A DNA stretch of 6,050 bases, from contig JABDPP010000016.1 of NCBI GenBank assembly GCA_013042765.1, forward strand, positions 1-6,050. Reading direction: 5' to 3'. Both the position numbers and the translations under genes were made by a program. Below are positions 1-5,218 of the stretch, in pieces. The notes under the pieces were generated by a model, which was not told the DNA's origin, ran no database searches, and worked only from the letters and a program-made list of their open reading frames with translations. Origin of the DNA: Litoreibacter sp. (GTDB lineage: Bacteria > Pseudomonadota > Alphaproteobacteria > Rhodobacterales > Rhodobacteraceae). The stretch's first letter is position 1, and every line of letters begins with the position of its first letter.

Positions 1-267
1 CTCCCGTACAAGTGACGTGTCGGTCTCCTGCGAAGTTCTGGATGTATCGAGAACGACGTCTCCGGATTTCGGGTTTGCCTTAAGATTGCGCTCAAGCCCT
101 TCCGTGTACCAGATATTGGAAAGAAACCCCGAGGCCCAGATCAGCGTCAGCAGTACAGTGGCACAAACAATGAGCCTCGCGCGCGTGTTTCTATGCCCCT
201 CCGGACGCCAGAACACCGGGTCTTTCCGGACAGGTTTGGGTTTAAGACTGAAATTCTCTGGAAGCAT
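1..267 (-). CDS. Partial unrecognised single-pass inner-membrane protein (N-terminal 89 residues)
   Basis: An open frame starts at ATG 267-265 and runs off the left edge without a stop. I do not recognise the family. Residues 1-31 are polar and basic (R14, K15, R21, R26, R29, R31). A hydrophobic segment at about 32-50, with core IVCATVLLTLIWASG, is followed by a polar stretch with acidic residues. This is the layout of a protein with a cytoplasmic N-terminus, one transmembrane helix and a periplasmic C-terminal part, as in a membrane-anchored periplasmic protein or the first helix of a sensor. An in-frame stop at 285-283 leaves this ATG as the only ATG start. No clear Shine-Dalgarno precedes it, which lowers confidence in the start. 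It points the same way as ttuC but lies about 350 bases beyond it and is probably a separate transcription unit. Confidence 0.55.
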   Translation of the reverse strand, partial: MLPENFSLKPKPVRKDPVFWRPEGHRNTRARLIVCATVLLTLIWASGFLSNIWYTEGLERNLKANPKSGDVVLDTSRTSQETDTSLVRE

Positions 268-352
268 GACTACTGCGCGCCATCACCCGGAAGAGGGTTG
301 TCGGTGCTGGAAAAAGTCAGAATTCCAGATGCTCTCAGTTCAAACATCTCAG

Positions 353-374
353 CGCCACTCCGACAGGGGTGGCG
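353..374. repeat. Strong inverted repeat (hairpin) upstream of the left-edge gene
   Basis: CGCCAC at 353-358 is complementary to GTGGCG at 369-374. The inner CC (360-361) and GG (366-367) extend the stem around a GACA loop (362-365). As plus-strand RNA the stem is 9 bp with one G-U pair. As minus-strand RNA that pair becomes a C-A mismatch. There is no U-tract on either side, so it is more likely an operator or leader structure than an intrinsic terminator. Confidence 0.45.
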
Positions 375-416
375 TTCCAATGCGACTTGGACGCGAAACT
401 CGTAAACAAAACTACC

Positions 417-439
417 CCCAACAAACGCCATTTCTGGCG
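417..439 (-). terminator. Possible rho-independent terminator downstream of ttuC
   Basis: On the minus strand CGCCA (439-435), a GAAA tetraloop (434-431) and TGGCG (430-426) form a short hairpin, followed at once by TTTGTT (425-420). The stem is only 5 bp, but the GNRA-type loop stabilises it. It lies about 180 bases past the ttuC stop and would end the hydrolase-ttuC transcript before the left-edge gene. The U-tract is interrupted, so this is a moderate candidate. Confidence 0.4.
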
Positions 440-493
440 GTCCACTAATCCTAAAGACTAGGTGAACCGGGGGCTTGAGAACAGTTCATGGCG

Positions 494-510
494 GGAAACA
501 CATTGTTTCC
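494..510. promoter_or_regulatory. 17-bp perfect palindrome, candidate operator
   Basis: GGAAACA (494-500) and TGTTTCC (504-510) are exact reverse complements around a 3-base centre (CAT). The arms are AT-mixed and no U-tract follows, so it does not look like a terminator. Size and symmetry fit a site for a dimeric repressor such as a LacI- or GntR-type protein, but I cannot assign a regulator. It lies between ttuC and the left-edge gene, about 230 bases upstream of the latter's start. Confidence 0.35.
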
Positions 511-615
511 GAAGATCGCCAGATCTCGCTAGATCGATCCACCAGGTGCCGCTCGGGTGCCGGCGCGAAGCCGGTTCAAGGTGACCCGGCTACCAAGGGT
601 GAGCCCCCAAAGGCG

Positions 616-1686
616 TTACGAAAGTGCGTCGAGAACAGCGTTCAGGGCACCGTCCATGTTCGCGGTGCCGCCAAGATCACGAGTCCGGGTCGCCTCGTTT
701 TCGAGTGAGGTCTCGATCGCTTGTTCGATCTCCTGTGCGGCGTCTTCCTGACCCAGATGTTCGAGCATCATCGCCGCTGTCCAGATAGCGGCGATCGGGT
801 TCGCGACGCCCTTGCCCGCGATATCCGGCGCGGAGCCGTGAACCGGTTCGAACATCGAGGGATAGATCCGCTCCGGGTTGATATTCGCAGATGGCGCGAT
901 GCCGATGGAGCCGGCAACCGCAGGGCCCAGATCGGACAGGATATCGCCAAACAGGTTCGAGCCAACGACGACATCGAACCAGTCGGGATGTAGGACGAAA
1001 TGCGCTGTCAGAATGTCGATATGGTATTGATCTGTGGAGACGTCCGGAAAACGCTTGGCCGCCTCGGCGAAGCGTTCGTCCCAGAATGGCATCGTATGGA
1101 AGATACCGTTCGATTTCGTAGCCGATGTCACGTGCTTGCGCTTGCGGGTCTGGGCCAGCTTGAACGCGAAATCCATGATCCGGTCCGTGCCAAACCGGGT
1201 AAATATGGCTTCCTGAACGGCAGCTTCACGTTCGGTACCGCGATACATGCGTCCGCCGACCTCGGAATACTCACCCTCGACATTCTCCCGCACCACGATG
1301 AAGTCGATATCCTCTGCCGTGCGGCCGGCAAGCGGAGAGGTGACGCCCTTGAGAAGACGCACCGGGCGCACATTGGCATATTGATCCAACTCACGCCGGA
1401 GCGGAATCAGAAGCCCCCAGAGTGAGACATGATCTGGCACGCCCGGGAATCCGACCGCGCCGAGGTAGATCGCATCGTGGTTTTTGACCTGATCAATCCC
1501 GTCCTCGGCCATCATCCGTCCGGTTCTGGCGAAGCGTTCGCAGGACCAGTCAAATTCGTCCCAAGTCACTTGGAAACCATGACGTTTGGCAACGGTCTCA
1601 ATGACCTTCTGTCCGGCCGGAATGACCTCTTTGCCAATGCCGTCGCCGGGTATATTCGCGATGCGATAGGTTGGTGTCTTGGTCAT
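616..1686 (-). CDS. ttuC: Tartrate dehydrogenase / D-malate dehydrogenase (decarboxylating)
   Basis: A 356-residue NAD-dependent beta-decarboxylating dehydrogenase of the isopropylmalate/isocitrate dehydrogenase fold, close to the usual TtuC/DmlA length. Family enzymes oxidise tartrate to oxaloglycolate and oxidatively decarboxylate D-malate to pyruvate in the cytoplasm. Visible marks are the early GDGIG (14-18), the tartrate-dehydrogenase-like WSCERFARTGRMM (47-59), LWGLLIPLRREL (89-100), substrate arginines near R98, R108 and R133 (VVREN), Y140, and K191 in SATKSN. Metal-binding aspartates fall at D224, D248 and D252, and the NAD-binding loop EPVHGSAPDIAGKG is at 280-293. The start overlaps the hydrolase stop by 4 bases (ATGA), suggesting translational coupling, and it also has its own strong ribosome binding site. 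It is last in the minus-strand run. The choice between tartrate and D-malate as true substrate is open. Confidence 0.9.
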   Translation of the reverse strand: MTKTPTYRIANIPGDGIGKEVIPAGQKVIETVAKRHGFQVTWDEFDWSCERFARTGRMMAEDGIDQVKNHDAIYLGAVGFPGVPDHVSLWGLLIPLRRELDQYANVRPVRLLKGVTSPLAGRTAEDIDFIVVRENVEGEYSEVGGRMYRGTEREAAVQEAIFTRFGTDRIMDFAFKLAQTRKRKHVTSATKSNGIFHTMPFWDERFAEAAKRFPDVSTDQYHIDILTAHFVLHPDWFDVVVGSNLFGDILSDLGPAVAGSIGIAPSANINPERIYPSMFEPVHGSAPDIAGKGVANPIAAIWTAAMMLEHLGQEDAAQEIEQAIETSLENEATRTRDLGGTANMDGALNAVLDALS

Positions 1687-2567
1687 GCCGTTAAGTCCCC
1701 TCCAAGGAATTTTAATGTCAGTTCTGCCACCTGATCAGGGAGTTCTTCCGCGAGGTAGTGCCCGCCGGGCAGAGCTTTCCCGTCAACATCCGCAGCGCGT
1801 TCGCGCCAGAGCGAAAGGCAATCGAAATGTGCTTCGATTGCGCCGGTTTCACCCCAGAAAACACGGATCGGACAGGCCAGCTTGCGCCCTTCATCTTCAT
1901 TGTCATGCCGAATGTCAATCGTCGCCGCGGCGCGGTAATCCTCGCAGCTTGCCGAAATAGCGGCGGGGTCTGAAAACGCATCCAAATAGTCTGCGAGGGC
2001 CTCTTCGGTGAAGGGGGAAAGGCCGGCGGATCCCGCGCCGCATTTCTTCAGCCAGAAGGCGCGGGGATCCGCACCAATCATGTCCTCGGGGAAGGGGGCT
2101 TTCTGGATCAGGAAGAACCAGTGCCAGTAGGCGCGGGCAAATCCGTCACTGGTGTTCTTATACATCTCCCGCGTCGGCGCGATATCGAGCAGCACCATGC
2201 CACGAACACGATCTTCCCAATCCAGTGCGAGGCGATGGGCCACGCGTGCTCCGCGGTCGTGGGCCAGAATAGAGAACTGCGTGAAACCGAAGCTTTCCAT
2301 CAGGCGCGCCATGTCTGTGGCCATGACGCGTTTCGAATAGGTGCTGTGATCGGGAGCCGATACGGGCTTTGAGGACTGCCCATAGCCGCGCAGATCAGCG
2401 GCAACCATGGTGAAATTCTCGGCCAGCAATGGCGTTACCTTGTGCCACATCACGTGGGTCTGAGGATATCCGTGCAGCAGCAGAAGCGGCGGACCATTGC
2501 CGCCGATCACCCCGTGGATCTCGGTGCCGTCGAGGGTCTTTGTGAAGGTCTCGAAGTCTTTGAACAT
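1683..2567 (-). CDS. Alpha/beta hydrolase of the fluoroacetate/haloacetate dehalogenase type
   Basis: A 294-residue cytoplasmic alpha/beta hydrolase, the usual length for haloacetate dehalogenases, which hydrolyse a carbon-halogen bond of a short acid (haloacetate to glycolate plus halide). The oxyanion motif HGYPQTH (32-38) is followed by DLRGYGQSSKP (58-68). The nucleophile elbow HDRGAR places aspartate D104 rather than serine as nucleophile. R105 and R108 are the pair that binds the substrate carboxylate in this family. The rest of the triad is D128 (LLDIAPT) and H270 (PGGHYL). H149, W150 and Y211 match the halide pocket recalled from the Burkholderia FA1 enzyme (H149, W150, Y212; nucleophile D104; dyad D128-H271). 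The natural substrate may be another halo- or hydroxy-acid. The SBP terminator lies upstream and ttuC overlaps its 3' end. No clear Shine-Dalgarno precedes the ATG, but residues 1-30 match the usual family N-terminus. Confidence 0.85.
   Translation of the reverse strand: MFKDFETFTKTLDGTEIHGVIGGNGPPLLLLHGYPQTHVMWHKVTPLLAENFTMVAADLRGYGQSSKPVSAPDHSTYSKRVMATDMARLMESFGFTQFSILAHDRGARVAHRLALDWEDRVRGMVLLDIAPTREMYKNTSDGFARAYWHWFFLIQKAPFPEDMIGADPRAFWLKKCGAGSAGLSPFTEEALADYLDAFSDPAAISASCEDYRAAATIDIRHDNEDEGRKLACPIRVFWGETGAIEAHFDCLSLWRERAADVDGKALPGGHYLAEELPDQVAELTLKFLGGDLTA
1697..1703 (-). promoter_or_regulatory. Ribosome binding site of ttuC
   Basis: GGAGGGG reads 1703 to 1697 on the minus strand, 10 bases before the ttuC ATG and inside the last codons of the hydrolase gene. 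It fixes the ttuC start and shows that ttuC can be translated efficiently despite the ATGA overlap. Confidence 0.75.
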
Positions 2568-2586
2568 GGATTATGGGTCCACGGGG

Positions 2587-2596
2587 CCTTGCAAGG
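2587..2596. promoter_or_regulatory. 10-bp perfect palindrome upstream of the hydrolase gene
   Basis: CCTTGCAAGG is self-complementary and lies 20 bases upstream of the hydrolase start, between the terminator and the gene. It could be a small operator for a separate hydrolase-ttuC promoter. Perfect 10-mers also occur by chance, so this is weak. Confidence 0.2.
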
Positions 2597-2632
2597 TAGC
2601 AGACCGCGCCGCGCTCCGTTTTCGTCTTGGGC

Positions 2633-2660
2633 GAAATAAAATGGGGGGCCGAAACCCCCC
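2633..2660 (-). terminator. Rho-independent terminator after the binding-protein gene
   Basis: On the minus strand six G (2660-2655), a TTTCGG loop and six C (2648-2643) form a pure GC stem, followed by ATTTTATTTC (2642-2633). It begins 6 bases after the TAA of the binding-protein gene. It should end or strongly reduce transcription before the hydrolase gene, so the binding protein is expected to be made in excess of the downstream enzymes. Confidence 0.85.
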
Positions 2661-2666
2661 TGTCCT

Positions 2667-3446
2667 TTATTCAGCTTGCAGCTGCCATTTGACACCGAGC
2701 TGATCGAAGAAACCCTGTTCTTCCTTCAGGCTGATCCAGGTGTTCACATAGTTGATCCATACCTGATCGGCCTGCGGCATGAGCATCGCGACCGGCGTGG
2801 GCGCACGCCCTTCGGAGACGGGCACGATCATAATCTGGTTGTATTTCGCCACGAGCTTGTTGGCCTCGACATTGGAGGTGATGTTGGCATCGGCGCGACC
2901 GGCCAGAACCTCCTGGAAATCACGCGCGGGGGCCTCGACGATGCGGTGCTGCGCGTTCGGGAAGAAGGCTTTGACCTGTGCTTCCTGCGTGGTTCCAAGC
3001 GTCGCGGCGACCGAGACATCCGGTTTGTCGAGGTCGTCCCAATCGTTGAAACGGCCCTCGTTCGCGCGCAGCGTGAGCGGAACCGTGAAGAGTGAGAAAT
3101 AGCTGTCGGAGTATCCGGCGGCTTTTGCGCGCGACGGCGAGACGGATGCCGAACCGGTGATGTGATACTGTCCCGAAGTTACACCGCTGACCAGTGTCTT
3201 CCAGTCGGTCGCGACGAACTCGACCTCCACGCCCAGATCCGCGGCAAGCTGGGTCATCACGTCGATATCGTACCCCTTGTAGGAATTGGTGGCGGGATCA
3301 CGCATCGTCATCGGGTTCCAGTCCCCTGTTGTCCCAACCTTCAAAACTCCCGTCGACAGGATCTCGTTCAGGGCGGATTGTGCCTGCGCCGGTAGGTTTC
3401 CGGCAGCGACGATCAGGGCGGCGACGGCAATCTTAAGTATCTTCAT
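2667..3446 (-). CDS. Periplasmic substrate-binding protein, family 3 (polar amino acid type ABC importer)
   Basis: A 259-residue protein with a Sec signal peptide: K2 and K5, a hydrophobic core at 6-15, and a likely cut after AQA (residue 22). Mature residues 26-255 form a bilobed family 3 solute-binding domain. LKVGTTGDWNPM (35-46), GYDIDVM (58-64) and the ligand arginine R106 in SASVSPSRAK are typical. The segment ADANITSNVEA (185-195) aligns with the usual ADA-VTD motif but has S191 where an aspartate normally holds the ligand ammonium. I infer a carboxylate ligand that may lack an alpha-amino group. The family also resembles periplasmic cyclohexadienyl dehydratases, but the adjacent ATPase and permease favour transport. 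The start is supported by AAGGG (3459-3455), 8 bases upstream. It is divergent from its ATPase/permease partners and ends at a strong terminator. Confidence 0.9.
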   Translation of the reverse strand: MKILKIAVAALIVAAGNLPAQAQSALNEILSTGVLKVGTTGDWNPMTMRDPATNSYKGYDIDVMTQLAADLGVEVEFVATDWKTLVSGVTSGQYHITGSASVSPSRAKAAGYSDSYFSLFTVPLTLRANEGRFNDWDDLDKPDVSVAATLGTTQEAQVKAFFPNAQHRIVEAPARDFQEVLAGRADANITSNVEANKLVAKYNQIMIVPVSEGRAPTPVAMLMPQADQVWINYVNTWISLKEEQGFFDQLGVKWQLQAE

Positions 3447-3507
3447 GATAAATTCCCTTGTTGAACACGTTCTGAAAGGTTCACCGGACCCAGCGTGAAT
3501 TGCAAGT

Positions 3508-3522
3508 TCAATTAAGAATTGA
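3508..3522. repeat. 15-bp perfect inverted repeat, candidate operator
   Basis: TCAATT (3508-3513) and AATTGA (3517-3522) are exact reverse complements around AAG. One mismatch outside, G3506 and C3524 pair again. It lies about midway in the divergent gap, 48 bases before the ATPase start and 62 before the binding-protein start, a position where one dimeric regulator could control both transcripts. Confidence 0.35.
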
Positions 3523-3559
3523 TCATTTCTGGCGGGACTGCTCTGCTAAGACCGGGAAC

Positions 3560-3563
3560 GGAG
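3560..3563 (+). promoter_or_regulatory. Ribosome binding site that fixes the ATPase start
   Basis: GGAG lies 6 bases before ATG 3570. It supports this start over an in-frame TTG 51 bases upstream at 3519, which has no such signal and would place translation inside the candidate operator. Confidence 0.65.
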
Positions 3564-3569
3564 AAATCT

Positions 3570-4322
3570 ATGAGCGAAACGAACGGCACGCCCCTCATCA
3601 GCATTAGGAACGTCTCCAAATTTTTTGGAGAGTTTCAGGCCTTAAAGAACGTGTCGCTTGATATCGGTGCCGGTGAGCGGACCGTGATATGCGGGCCCTC
3701 CGGATCCGGCAAGTCAACCCTGATCCGCTGCATCAACCGCTTGGAAAAGCACGAAAAAGGGCAGATCATTGTCGATGGCGTAACTCTCTCTGATGCCCCG
3801 GAAACACTTGAAAAGATCCGCTCTTCAGTCGGGATGGTGTTTCAGCAGTTCAACCTGTTTCCCCATCTCAGCGTTTTGGACAACCTCACGCTTGGACCGC
3901 GCCGGGTTTACGGCCTCTCTGTCAAGGACGCGAATGCCCGTGCGATGAAATATCTCGAACGGGTCCGGATCCCCGATCAGGCGCATAAATTCCCGCGGCA
4001 CTTGTCCGGTGGCCAGCAGCAACGCGTCGCCATTGCTCGCTCTTTGTGCATGGAGCCAAGGATCCTGCTTTTCGATGAGCCGACCTCGGCGCTCGATCCG
4101 GAAATGATCAGCGAGGTTCTTGATGTGATGACCGAACTTGCCGTCTCTGGAATGACCATGATCGTTGTCACCCACGAAATGGGGTTTGCCCGCCGCGTGG
4201 CCGATCGCATGGTTTTCATGGATCAGGGAGAGATCGTGGAAACCGCGCCGCCTGAGGCGTTTTTCACGGCCCCTGAAAGCCGCAGGTGCAAAGAATTTCT
4301 CAATCAAATCCTGAACCACTAG
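3570..4322 (+). CDS. ABC importer ATP-binding protein, polar amino acid type (GlnQ/HisP-like)
   Basis: A 250-residue cytoplasmic ATPase, the normal length for GlnQ/HisP-like subunits, that powers uptake through the adjacent permease. All nucleotide-binding motifs are intact: Walker [10 protein letters not shown] (42-50), Q-loop FQQFNLFPH (91-99), signature LSGGQQQR (145-152), Walker B ILLFDE (165-170), D-loop SALD (173-176) and the switch histidine H202 in [20 protein letters not shown] is characteristic of the polar amino acid importer class; that class name reflects homology and does not prove an amino acid substrate. The gene opens the plus-strand run. Its TAG stop overlaps the AGGGG ribosome binding site of the permease gene, so the two are translated from one message. 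The matching binding protein is the divergent gene across the 123-base gap. Confidence 0.95.
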   Translation: MSETNGTPLISIRNVSKFFGEFQALKNVSLDIGAGERTVICGPSGSGKSTLIRCINRLEKHEKGQIIVDGVTLSDAPETLEKIRSSVGMVFQQFNLFPHLSVLDNLTLGPRRVYGLSVKDANARAMKYLERVRIPDQAHKFPRHLSGGQQQRVAIARSLCMEPRILLFDEPTSALDPEMISEVLDVMTELAVSGMTMIVVTHEMGFARRVADRMVFMDQGEIVETAPPEAFFTAPESRRCKEFLNQILNH

Positions 4323-4325
4323 GGG
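4321..4325 (+). promoter_or_regulatory. Ribosome binding site that fixes the GTG start of the permease
   Basis: AGGGG lies 8 bases before GTG 4334 and shares bases with the TAG stop of the ATPase gene (4320-4322). It favours this GTG over the in-frame GTG at 4286, which would overlap the ATPase gene by 37 bases and add a polar leader before the hydrophobic segment. Confidence 0.65.
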
Positions 4326-4333
4326 CCGGTACC

Positions 4334-5086
4334 GTGAGACATGCTACTTTGAAAAAGCTTCTCGTCTGCGCGCCGCTGGCTCTGCTGTTGACGGGCTGTT
4401 CAGCGAACTGGGGCTGGTACGTGGTCGACCCCTCGACCCCGTCCGGTCTGAGCAACCTGAAATTCATGGCCAGCGGAGCCTACAATACCATTTTGATGTC
4501 ACTGACCGCGATCCTGATTTCGGTCGTGGTGGGGCTCATGGTGGCGTTGCCGGGATTGTCGGAACGCCGCGCTCTCAAGTCCTTCAACCGTGTCTATGTC
4601 GAGATCGTGCGCTCCGTTCCGATACTCGTGCTGATCCTCTGGGTCTATTACGGCTTGCCAACCCTCAGTGGGATCACTCTCAATGTGTTCTGGGCGGGCG
4701 TTCTGGCGTTGGCGCTATCGGATAGTGCATTTCAGGCAGAGATCTTTCGCGCCGGTATCCAGTCGATCGGGAAGGGCCAGTACGAGGCCGCGCAGTCCAT
4801 CTCCCTGAGTTACCGAGACACGATGCGCTACGTAATCCTGCCACAGGCGATCCGGCGCATCCTGCCCGCACTGGGCAACCAGCTCGTCTACATGCTGAAG
4901 ATGTCGTCGCTTGTTTCCGTGATCGGAATGCAGGAGCTGACAAGAAAGGCCAATGAACTGGTGGTCACCGAATACCGTCCGCTTGAGATCTACACGATCC
5001 TCGTTCTGGAATATCTGGTGCTTATCCTTCTTGTGTCCTCGGGTGTGCGCTGGCTCGAGCGTAAGATGCAGGCCAGCGAGAACTGA
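4334..5086 (+). CDS. ABC importer permease, polar amino acid type, with lipobox-like N-terminus
   Basis: A 250-residue inner-membrane permease of the HisM/GlnP type, starting at GTG. Hydrophobic segments lie at about 9-21, 48-74, 93-110, 117-130 and 222-237, with a further moderately hydrophobic stretch at 190-200. The cytoplasmic coupling loop that contacts the ATPase begins at E151: EAAQSISLSY, then RDTMRYVILPQA. The glycine usual at position 7 of this motif is S157. Only one permease gene is present, so a homodimer is the simplest model. The N-terminus is unusual: basic K7 and K8, a hydrophobic run, then LTGC (19-22), which fits a lipoprotein signal box, followed by NWGWYVVDPSTPSG before the first true membrane helix. 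I recall similar starts in some related permeases, so this may be a subfamily trait. It is cotranscribed with the ATPase gene 11 bases upstream. Confidence 0.93.
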   Translation: MRHATLKKLLVCAPLALLLTGCSANWGWYVVDPSTPSGLSNLKFMASGAYNTILMSLTAILISVVVGLMVALPGLSERRALKSFNRVYVEIVRSVPILVLILWVYYGLPTLSGITLNVFWAGVLALALSDSAFQAEIFRAGIQSIGKGQYEAAQSISLSYRDTMRYVILPQAIRRILPALGNQLVYMLKMSSLVSVIGMQELTRKANELVVTEYRPLEIYTILVLEYLVLILLVSSGVRWLERKMQASEN

Positions 5087-5218
5087 ATTCTTCGCGGAGC
5101 CTGGATGAAAGGACAGAGCGCGGCCGGAACTGCGTTTCAATAGATAATCCCCCCTGCACAATCCCCTGATGATTGGTTACAGGTTGAACAACAGCGTCAT
5201 TCGGGAAGATCGGAAATC
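5087..5218. other. Intergenic gap between permease and ltnD-like gene
   Basis: I see no gene and no clear terminator in these 132 bases. GATAAT at 5143-5148 resembles a -10 box, but no -35 box sits 16-18 bases upstream. An imperfect direct repeat is present: AATCCCCCCTG at 5146-5156 and AATCCCCTG at 5160-5168. GTTGAACAAC (5183-5192) is a small dyad sharing GTTGAACA with 3460-3467 in the divergent gap. Readthrough from the transporter genes is plausible. Confidence 0.45.

Larger units (their letters stand above)
268..615. other. 348-base intergenic region with several inverted repeats
   Basis: I see no convincing gene here on either strand. The region lies between the stop of ttuC and the start of the left-edge membrane protein, both on the minus strand. 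It therefore holds the 3' end of one transcript and probably the promoter of the next. It contains four dyads, at 353-374, 426-439, 494-510 and 560-574; the last can instead pair in part with 586-591. A 13-codon minus-strand ORF (ATG 283-281, stop at 244-242) overlaps the start of the membrane protein in another frame. It has no ribosome binding site and is not called. No promoter could be assigned with confidence. Confidence 0.6.
3447..3569. promoter_or_regulatory. Divergent promoter/operator region between binding protein and ATPase genes
   Basis: This 123-base gap must hold promoters for both strands, because the genes on each side are transcribed away from it. It is richer in A and T than the flanking genes. 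It contains the TCAATT-AAG-AATTGA dyad (3508-3522), GAATTG repeated directly at 3497-3502 and 3516-3521, and the GAACACGTTC dyad (3463-3472). GTTC recurs at 3469, 3479 and 3506. No good sigma-70 -35/-10 pair was found. A shared regulator acting on both sides is likely but unidentified. Confidence 0.6.

Noticed and set aside
17..448. 143-codon plus-strand open frame
   Set aside because: It is antisense to the left-edge gene and runs on into the intergenic dyads. Its start has no ribosome binding site, and its protein looks low-complexity and arginine/serine-rich, as shadow frames in GC-rich DNA do.
570..595. Segment resembling the 3' end of a tRNA (GGTTCAA and a later ACCA)
   Set aside because: The T-stem does not pair correctly, no matching 5' acceptor strand is found upstream, and no anticodon arm is visible.
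2570..2575. CATAAT on the minus strand as a -10 box for the hydrolase gene
   Set aside because: A start about 7 bases downstream would fall inside the coding region past the ATG, and the only -35-like hexamer is 13 bases away, which is too close.
2676..3095. 139-codon plus-strand open frame opposite the binding protein
   Set aside because: It is antisense to a conserved gene; its composition is that of a mirrored frame and it has no start signals.
3519..3569. In-frame TTG start extending the ATPase by 17 residues
   Set aside because: It lies inside the candidate operator and has no ribosome binding site, whereas ATG 3570 has GGAG at the right distance and gives the usual family length.
3825..4319. 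164-codon minus-strand open frame opposite the ABC ATPase
   Set aside because: It is fully antisense to an intact conserved gene, with histidine- and arginine-rich composition typical of a shadow frame.
4715..5161. 148-codon minus-strand open frame opposite the permease
   Set aside because: It is antisense to the permease and has no recognisable domain; the permease frame explains the sequence.
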